Assembly: GCA_029168955.1 (NCBI GenBank)
Contig: JAPDOI010000187.1
Location: 930,001 to 994,000 of the forward strand
DNA length: 64,000 nt
Source: Aplectana chamaeleonis
Taxonomy: Eukaryota; Nematoda; Chromadorea; Rhabditida; Cosmocercidae
Direction: 5' to 3'
Program-made: the position numbers and the translations under genes
In this document: piece after piece, positions 57,228 to 64,000 of the stretch
How the letters are laid out: the number at the start of each line of letters is the position of its first letter
Numbering within the stretch: the first letter of the stretch is position 1
Notes under the pieces: generated by a model
Databases searched by the model: none
What the model was told of the DNA's origin: nothing
What the model saw: the letters and a program-made list of their open reading frames with translations, nothing else

Positions 57228-58709
57228 GCACTTTTCACGACGTCCCGATGACGTCGTCAGAAACTCGAAGCACTTTCCACGACGTCCCGATGACGTCATC
57301 AGAAGCCCGAAGCACTTTTCACGACGTCCCGATGACGTCATCAGAAGCCCGGAGCACTTTTCACGACGTACCGATGACGTCATTAGAAGCCCGAAGCACT
57401 TTTCACGATGTTCTGATGACGTCATCAGAAGCCCGGAGCACTTTTCACGACGTCCCGATGACGTCACGAAAAGCCCGAAGCACTTTCCACGACGTTCCGA
57501 TGACGTTACCAGGAGCCCGAAGCACTTTTCACGACGTCCCCATGACGTCATCAGAAGCCCGAAGCACTTTCACGACGTCCCGATGACGTCATCAGAAACT
57601 CGAAGCACTTTTCACGACGTCCCGATGACGTCATCAGAAGCCCGAAGCACTTTTCACGACGTCCCGATGACGTCATCAGAAGCCCGAAGCACTTTTCGCG
57701 ACGTCCCGATGACGTCATCAGAAGCCTGAAGCACTTTTCACGACGTCCCGATTACGTCATCAGAAGCCCGAAGCACTTTTCGCGATGTCCCGATGACGTC
57801 ATCAGAAGCCCGAAGCACTTTTCACGATGTCCCGATGACTCCATCAGAAGCCCGAAGCACTTTTCGCGACGTCCCGATGACGTCATCAGAAGCCCGAAGC
57901 ACTTTTCACGACGTCCCGATGACGTCATCAGAAGCCCGAAGCTTTTTTCACGACGTCCCGATGACGTCATCAGAAGCCCGAAGCCCTTTTCACGACGTCC
58001 TGATGACGTCATCAGAAGCCCGAAGCACTTTTCACGACGTCCCGATGACGTCATCAGAAGCCCGAAGCACTTTTCACGACGTCCCGATGACGTCATCAGA
58101 AGCCCGAAGCACTTTTCACGACGTCCCGATGACGTCATCAGAAGCCCGAAGCACTTTTCGCGATGTCCCGATGACGTCATCAGAAGCCCGAAGCACTTTT
58201 CGCGATGTCCCGATGACGTCATCAGAAGCCCGAAGCACTTTTCAAGACGTCCCGATGGCGTCATCAAAAGCCCGAAGCACTTTTCACGATATCCCGATGA
58301 CGTCATCAGAAGCCCGAAGCACTTTTCACGACGTCCCGATGACGTCATCAGAAGCCCGAAGCACTTTTCACGACGTCCCGATGACGTCATCAGAATCCCG
58401 AAGCACTTTTCACGACGTCCCGATGACGTCATCAGAAGCCCGAAGCACTTTTCACGACGTCCCGATGACGTCATCAGAAGCCCGAAGCACTTTTCACGAC
58501 GTCCCGATGCCGTCATCAGAAGCCCGAAGCACTTTTCACGACGTCCCGATTACGTCTTCAGAAGCCCGAAGCACTTTTCACGACGTCCCGATTACGTCAT
58601 TAGAAGCCCTAAGCACTTTTCACGACGTCCCGATGACGTCATCAGAAGCCCGAAGCTTTTTTCACGACGTCCCGATGACGTCATAAGAATCCCCACTGAC
58701 CTACAAATC

Positions 58710-59144
58710 GATTACTTACCTTCCTACATACCTCCTACCACCTTACCTGTCTGCCAAGTTGATTGCCTTCGACCATTGGCTGTGGCTAATAGCAGTGAGG
58801 ACTGAAAAGCGTGACGGCCCACGGCCTACGGCCCACGGCCTACGGCCCACGGCCTACGGCCCACGGCCTACGGCCCACGGCCTACGGCCTACGGCCTACG
58901 GCTCACGGCCTACGGCGCACACCATGAAAATTTCTTAAGCTTTCGGGCTCATAACTTTGTTGTTTGTGAACCGATTTGGCTGAAGTTTGGACAGCTGATG
59001 TCTTCTGGACCCCTTCACTTATATCCAGAGGGAAATCTTGAGAAATTTTGTTTCAAAGATTCTATAAACTATTTTATAAAATTATAAGTGATCACAAGGC
59101 CTAGGCAAAACCAAACCTCTCCAGCCGCTTCGCGGCTGGAGCGA
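58710..59144 (+). repeat. Element B tail: 7-bp array, conserved 3' segment and terminal hairpin
   Basis: At 58818-58916 there is an array of 7-bp units (CGGCCTA/CGGCCCA). It is followed by AACTTTGTTGTTTGTGAACC, TCACTTATATCCAGAGGGAA and AAGTGATCACAAG, homologous to element A. It ends CCAAACCTCTCCAGCCGC and TTCGCGGCTGGAGCGA with a perfect 8-bp stem. Confidence 0.75.
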
Positions 59145-59176
59145 TATATCCTTATACTTAAAGCAGTTATGTCCCG

Positions 59177-59226
<50 letters not shown>
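59177..59226. repeat. (TG)n microsatellite in Helitron E2
   Basis: An uninterrupted GT run of about 48 bp sits at the same position relative to the Helitron 5' end as the CA run in E1. Confidence 0.95.
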
Positions 59227-59231
<5 letters not shown>

Positions 59232-59454
59232 TGCATGTGTCCCGCATATCTTACGAATGGCCGATCAAAACTTGTATGAAATGGTACCAACATTTAGGTG
59301 GGTGCGACATTAATCGATTACCAAAAAATCAGCCCGAGTCACCTCCTACGTGCCTCGGGGCAACCGAGTTTGTCCGCGGAGCGCACTTTTGGCCGTGGGT
59401 CATGATAACTTCTGCGAGTCGTCTAGCGATGCAAAAATGCAGGGCGTCATAAAG

Positions 59455-60335
59455 GAGTGCAGGACCCCAGTGAGGGTGTGCAAGAAGTCATAGAAAGTGT
59501 GCAGGACCCTAATCGGAGTGTGCAGGACGTCATAGAAAGTGCGCAGGCCCTAAGTAGGAATGTGCAGGACCCCAGCGGAAGTGTGCAGGACGTCATAGAA
59601 AGTGTGGAGGACCCCAGTGGGAGTGTGCAGGGCGTCATGGAAAGTGTGCAGGACCCCAGCGGAAGTGTGCAGGACGTCGTAGAAAGTGTGCAGGACCCCA
59701 GTGGGAGTATGCACGACGTCATAGAAAGTGTGCAGGACCCCGGTGGAAGTGTGCAGGACATCATAGAAAATGTGCAGGTCCCCAGCGGGAGTGTGCAGGA
59801 CGTCATTGAAAGTGTACAGGACCCCAAAAGGAAGTGTGCAGGACGTCATAGAAATTGTGCAGGACCCCAGCGGGAGTGTGCAGGACATCGTAGAAAATGT
59901 GCAGGACCCCAGAGGAAGTGTGCAGGACGTCATAGAAAGTGTGCAGGACCCCGGTGGAAGTGCGCAGGACATCATAGAAAATGTGCAGGTCCCCAGCGGA
60001 GTGTGCAGGACGTCATAGAAATTGTGCAGGACCCCAGCTGGAGTGTGCAGGACATAACAGAAAATGTGCAGGTCCTGAGTAGGAGTGCGCAGGACGTCAT
60101 TGACTGTGGCCAGGACCCCAACCCGAGTGGGGAGCAGGGCACAGAGAGTGGGCAGGACCCAAATGGTAGGGTGCAGGACGTCATAGAGGGTGCGCAGGTC
60201 CCCAGTGGGAGGTGCAGGACCCCAGTGGGAGTGTGCAGGGCGTCATAGAAAATGCACAGGTCACGAGTGGGAGTGTGCAGGTCATCAAAAGTTAGCAGGA
60301 CCGCAGTGGGAGTGTGCAGGACGTTACCAAGAGTG
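59455..60335. repeat. 42-bp minisatellite (Helitron E2), about 21 units
   Basis: The unit contains GTGCAGGACGTCATAGAAAG, then TGTGCAGGACCCCAGCGGGA, the complement of the E1 array. The last units (about 60090-60330) are more diverged and partly irregular. Confidence 0.95.
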
Positions 60336-60808
60336 AAGAATTTGAAAAAAGGTTTTTTTTAAATTTTTTAATGCTAAATCTTAACCTTTTGTGGAGAAGA
60401 AAACAGATTAGAAAACATGAATTTTGAGAAGCGTGCGACGCGTTTCGAGATTGACGCAGAACTCCTGAGACATTTTCTTGCCAGTTTTAGGAAACAAGCA
60501 GCAGGTCCACTTCCGCACCTTCTCTGTTCGCCACTCATTGCAACTGCTCAGTCATTTCGATTCCCTAACTTCCAAAAACCAGTTTTTTATATGTTGCAAG
60601 TCTGAGCTTATCAAAATCTGCACCACAAAAACATAAACAACCACCTACTAATTTCATTCATTGAGAACAAGGACATGACGTTGGTGAACTAGGGAAACAT
60701 CATATAAAATGAGAATGCGTTTGTCCTTATCATGATAGAGACGGTAAGGCGAGATTAATAGCTTGTGAACTCTACAAATTGGAAGAAAGGGCAGTGGGTA
60801 GCGACGTA

Positions 60809-61639
60809 CTCTGCCAATTCGAGACTTGATGCTTCGGCGAAAGCGGCCTTTATCACGCTTTGTTATCATAAGGCATCAAATTCACCTTTAGCGCCGTCAT
60901 GAAAGTTTATCCGCGCAAAGGGTGAATTTGCTGAGCGGTTGGATATCAGTCAGCGCAAAGCGTGAAAATACCGCCTGCGCTAACATGTTAATGCAGATCA
61001 GTTGTTGAGCGGCTGGATACCACTCAGCGCAAAGGGTGAAATTACCGCCGTTGCTGGCATCTCAGAAATTTCTAAACAAATGAAAACATCCCAGCGAAAA
61101 CATGATATAAACGAATAATCACGTCTCAATGTGTTTACTATGAGCACCGCCAGTATAAACAGCCTCATCCCACCAGAGTCCTCATTCGGCATTCTGCTGC
61201 CGGCCCTGAAATGTGACTTCGGGTCATTCTCCGGAGGCCAGCATAATTTTGGTTGCTGAGAGGATACAGTGGGTGTCCTCACGACGGGGACGAGTTACGC
61301 CGGGGTCCGCAGAGGGTGGCTCCTCACCGCAGACCTCGGTGAAGATTACGCTCATGTTGCGGACAAGGGCTTCCTTGCTGTGGACCTTCAAATTCGTGAA
61401 ATTTTTCGGGGTAAATTCACCCATTTTTCAAGGTTAATTCACCTCATTTTCGGGGTAAATTGGACCTCTCTCGCTGCCAGTTCGCACCATTTTCACGGGA
61501 AATTGACCTCATTCTCACCTCTCCTAGCGGCAAATTCACCCATACAGTGAATTTAGCGCGGCAAATTAAGACTTCATGCCGACTTGTACATGAGCATCAA
61601 GTCTCTTTTGCTGCGGCATCAAGTCTCGAATTGGCAGAG
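60809..61639. mobile_element. Nested TA-flanked element inside Helitron E2
   Basis: It has the same perfect termini (CTCTGCCAATTCGAGACTTG) and TA flanks (60807-60808 and 61640-61641) as the E1 copy. It lacks the 135-bp palindrome found in E1. Confidence 0.8.
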
Positions 61640-61915
61640 TAAGGGAAGGAAGTGCAGAAGGGGTTGTGAATTTTATGCCGGTAGCAACCGACGATTTACT
61701 GCTGGCTTCTTATGTTTTGCTTTTTGATCCCACATTGTGATACCCCCACGGCCTGCTGTAAATGTACTGCACCCTGCTCTGCTCAGGAGAGTCCATACCT
61801 ACGTACAGCAACTTTCGGTTAGACGGAAGTCAGTCACCACCGTTCTAACTAACCGTCTCAGGTAGTTGGCTCACGCAAAAGTTTCTGTGAGCGAAAACTT
61901 CGCTAGGTCTCGCTA

Positions 61916-61916
<1 letters not shown>

Positions 61917-61982
<66 letters not shown>
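61917..61982. repeat. (TA)n microsatellite
   Basis: A TA run of about 66 bp lies between the 3' end of Helitron E2 and the terminus of element D. Both neighbours favour TA or AT targets. Confidence 0.95.
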
Positions 61983-61986
<4 letters not shown>

Positions 61987-62376
61987 GTATTTTCTCTTTT
62001 AGAAGTACATGTACTTCTAATACTCAGACCCCTATTTTACATGTACTTCAAAAATAGGCTGTACTTCTAATTCTCAGCCCTCTCTTTTTGGTGTACTTTT
62101 ATCAGAGGTGTACTTCTAATAGAGGGTGTACTTCTATTATTCGGCGCATTTTTTTGAATTTCCAATGGAGACTCTTCACATTTTATGAATTCCAGTATAA
62201 CACCAAAGACTTGTGTTTAATAAAACTTCAGACTTGGCTCAATTGAATCGATGCTTCCACAATCTCTGATATCATATATTCACACTTTTCCCAAATTAAT
62301 TTCTTTCAAAAAATGTATGTATTCGTTTTCGATTTCGTTGACACGTGCTTTATGGACTTGCTATGCTTAAAAACAA

Positions 62377-62819
62377 TTCAAAGGCAGCGTTCACGATGAA
62401 CATCATCGGTGACTTTCCACAGTGAAATGATAGGCGAGGAGGATTCTAGGCTCCCAGTGTCGAAAAACGGTAAAAAACGAGCCAGGAGTGGTAAAATAAC
62501 AGCTGCAAACAAGCGTTTTGGTGTCCCAGAACCGCCCGGTGCTCCACTTCCGCCCCTCGATGTGAACAAATGAACACTCAGATTACAGGAATAAGCAAGT
62601 CAAGGAAGTACTGATAAGTGAGCTGATCGCTTGATTTCACCTTCATGGCGTTTAATTTTTCCACGCTCAAAAATCAGCGTAAAAAAGGGAGGGCCTACTT
62701 TGGCTCATAAACGCGTCTTTCGCGTGGTTTTTAAGCATGCCTTGCTATACAGGGCACCGGACCTTCGGTAAACCTAGGTGATACCGAAGGTGAAATTTAT
62801 TGTGAACACTGCCTTTAAC
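62377..62819. mobile_element. MITE, family K copy 1, in element D
   Basis: TTCAAAGGCAGCGTTCACGA at the left pairs with inverted TTGTGAACACTGCCTTTAA at the right. Element C has the uninterrupted site. It is about 440 bp, without coding capacity. Confidence 0.75.
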
Positions 62820-63182
62820 TGATCGCCTTTCGAGCCGTCCAGAGCGATTGAAAGGCGCGGTTCTTGAACGACCTGACAACAGCTTTTCCAGAAGCTAGTT
62901 CCTTGCGTCCACAATCCACTATAGGTAAAGTCTACAATTGGTGGTTTCCGATTTCCTCGTCGTATAAGCGATTTCTATACGTAAATGATCCAATCTTCCT
63001 AACGCTGGGGAAGCTTGGTTTTTCAAGCACGCTAAAGTCAACGTCTAGGGCCAAAACAAGTCGACTTTGAACGACTAAAACTCAATCTAACAAAAATGTC
63101 GGTGAAAAACCTGAATAAACTCCGTTCATTCGCCGCGAATAACACCAATGTCGAACTTTAGCTCTGCGTTTTTTCCTGGTCG

Positions 63183-63639
63183 TTTAAAGGCAGCGTTCAC
63201 GATGATCATCCTCGTTAACTTTCCACAGTTAAATGATGTGCGAGAAGGATCCTAGGCTCCCAGTGTCGAAAGAACGGTAGAAAACGAGCCAGGAGCGGCA
63301 AAATAACGGCTGCAAACAAGCGTTTTGGTGCCCCAGACACGCCTCGTGCCCCAGATCCGCCCCTTGAAAGGAACAAATGAAGACTCAGATTATTGGAATA
63401 ACCATATGAAGGAAGTGCTGTTAAGTGAGCTGTTTGCTTCATTGCACTGAGAGGTATCATCCTTGTAGCGGTCAATTCCTCCACGCTCAAAAATCAACGT
63501 AAACAAGAGAGGGCCTATTTTTGCTCAAAAGCGCGTCTTTCGTGTCCTTTTTAAGCATGCCTTACTATATAGGGCACCAGACCTTCCGTAAACCATGGAG
63601 ATATCGGAAGTGAAATTTATCGTGAGCACTGCCTTTAAA
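63183..63639. mobile_element. MITE, family K copy 2, in element D
   Basis: TTTAAAGGCAGCGTTCACGA at the left pairs with inverted TCGTGAGCACTGCCTTTAAA at the right. The outer TTTAAA appears at both ends, and element C shows TTCGAA at the equivalent empty site. The interior matches copy 1 (GGATTCTAGGCTCCCAGTGT compared with GGATCCTAGGCTCCCAGTGT). Confidence 0.8.
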
Positions 63640-64000
63640 GTTCGCTGAGGTTTGATCGTAAGTAGTCCCATACAAGCAATCTTTGTCCAAGAAAAGGATG
63701 GCCGATAGTTTTTTGAATATTTAAACCTCACATTATTGAAAGAATCTCGGGCAAACTGGTATCTCTCAAATGCCACATTCGAATTGCCAATCACTCACCC
63801 GAGTACCGGGGGTCCACTCCGAAAAGAGGTGTACTTCTAAAAGAGGTGTACTTCAAATAGAGGGTGTACTTCTAATACTCAGACCTCTATTTTAAATGTT
63901 CTTATAATAGAGGTGTACTTCAATTAGAGGTGTACTTCTAATACTCAGCGTTCCCTTTACTCTTAAAAAGCCACTCGATTTTCGTCAGCCCTTCTCCCTC

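Larger units (their letters stand above)
56695..58690. repeat. 42-bp minisatellite array (element B), about 38 units
   Basis: The unit contains CGATGACGTCATCAGAAGCC, then CGAAGCACTTTTCACGACGTCC, with a period of 42 bp. It is highly homogeneous from 57233 onward. Every intact unit holds the CRE palindrome TGACGTCA. Two copies of a small transposon-like insert interrupt the first part. The unit shares its core with element A (GATGACGTCATCAGA) and a box with the Helitron arrays (CACTTT ... GACGTCC). Confidence 0.95.
55066..59144 (+). mobile_element. Composite repeat element B (foldback + 42-bp minisatellite + tail + hairpin)
   Basis: It is co-linear with element A (10079-23794) and in the same orientation: foldback at 55066-55574, hairpin GATATTACGCTGTAATATC at 55594, a 1.1-kb spacer, a 42-bp array, a 7-bp array, a conserved tail and a terminal hairpin ending at 59144. 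It lacks the 145-bp satellite. Its left end abuts the Tc3-like terminus, and its right end is 4 bp from the 5' end of Helitron E2. No coding sequence was recognised. Confidence 0.6.
59149..61916 (+). mobile_element. Non-autonomous Helitron, copy E2
   Basis: The 5' terminus TCCTTATACTTAAAGCAG is preceded by A at 59148. The 3' terminus has the hairpin AGCGAAAACTTCGCT, then AGGTCTCG and CTAG (61913-61916), followed by T. Contents in order: (TG)n, 42-bp minisatellite, the MNFEKRATRFEIDAELL-containing segment, a nested TA-flanked element, and the 3' end. It lies in opposite orientation to E1 about 14.5 kb away. No Rep/helicase gene. Confidence 0.8.
61983..64000 (-). mobile_element. Element D: inverted copy of element C, incomplete at window edge
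   Basis: It starts TACCGTATTTTCTCTTTTAG and has AGAAGTACA-type terminal units at 61998-62150 and again from 63820. Interior landmarks match element C in reverse: GTATAAGCGATTTCTATACG, AATGATCCAATCTTC and TTTGAATATTTAAACCTCA. It carries two family K MITEs that element C lacks. The far terminus lies beyond the right edge. Confidence 0.7.

Noticed and set aside
60417..60605. 62-codon frame (MNFEKRATRFEIDAELLRHF) conserved in both Helitrons
   Set aside because: It is conserved because the Helitron DNA is conserved; it is short, with no domain or evidence of selection at codon level, and could be rechecked with more copies.

Overview
This is non-coding-rich eukaryotic DNA, most likely from a clade V (strongylid-type) nematode. 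The inference rests on a nematode-like fructose-1,6-bisphosphatase with GT-AG introns, a Tc3-like transposon, a CR1-like LINE, Helitrons ending CTAG, and many small inverted-repeat elements. The species cannot be named from the sequence alone.

The only host gene supported with confidence is the 3' two thirds of fructose-1,6-bisphosphatase (fbp-1 homologue, + strand). Three exons lie at 4320-4753 and the last three at 27679-28158. They are separated by one intron of about 22.9 kb, and the N-terminal exons lie beyond the left edge. The giant intron holds a degraded antisense CR1-like LINE (6.2-9.8 kb), a large composite repeat element (about 10.08-23.79 kb) with a 42-bp minisatellite and about 80 copies of a 145-bp satellite, a self-complementary TTCG-rich foldback (24.5-25.0 kb), and a GC-rich MITE just upstream of the distal exons.

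From 28.2 kb to the right edge the window is almost entirely mobile and repetitive DNA. It includes several MITE families with two or three copies each, and palindromic hairpins. Two copies of a non-autonomous Helitron lie in opposite orientations (41.15-44.67 and 59.15-61.92 kb), each carrying a 42-bp minisatellite and a nested TA-flanked element. A nearly full-length Tc3-like transposase gene with two nonsense codons lies at 53.7-55.07 kb. A second copy of the composite element follows at 55.07-59.14 kb. An element with GTACTTCTA-type terminal repeats is present at 31.3-32.4 kb and, inverted and carrying two extra MITEs, from 61.98 kb to the right edge. Three weak coding-like fragments were found outside fbp-1.

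The most unusual observation is that the two composite elements and the two Helitrons all carry minisatellites with exactly the same 42-bp period. Their unit sequences differ but share a short box (ACTTT, a few variable bases, then TGACGTCC-like). The composite elements also share a flanking foldback, a conserved tail, and a terminal hairpin. At one fixed position between array and tail they carry unrelated 7-bp arrays. This looks like a family of mobile units that repeatedly build or exchange tandem arrays.
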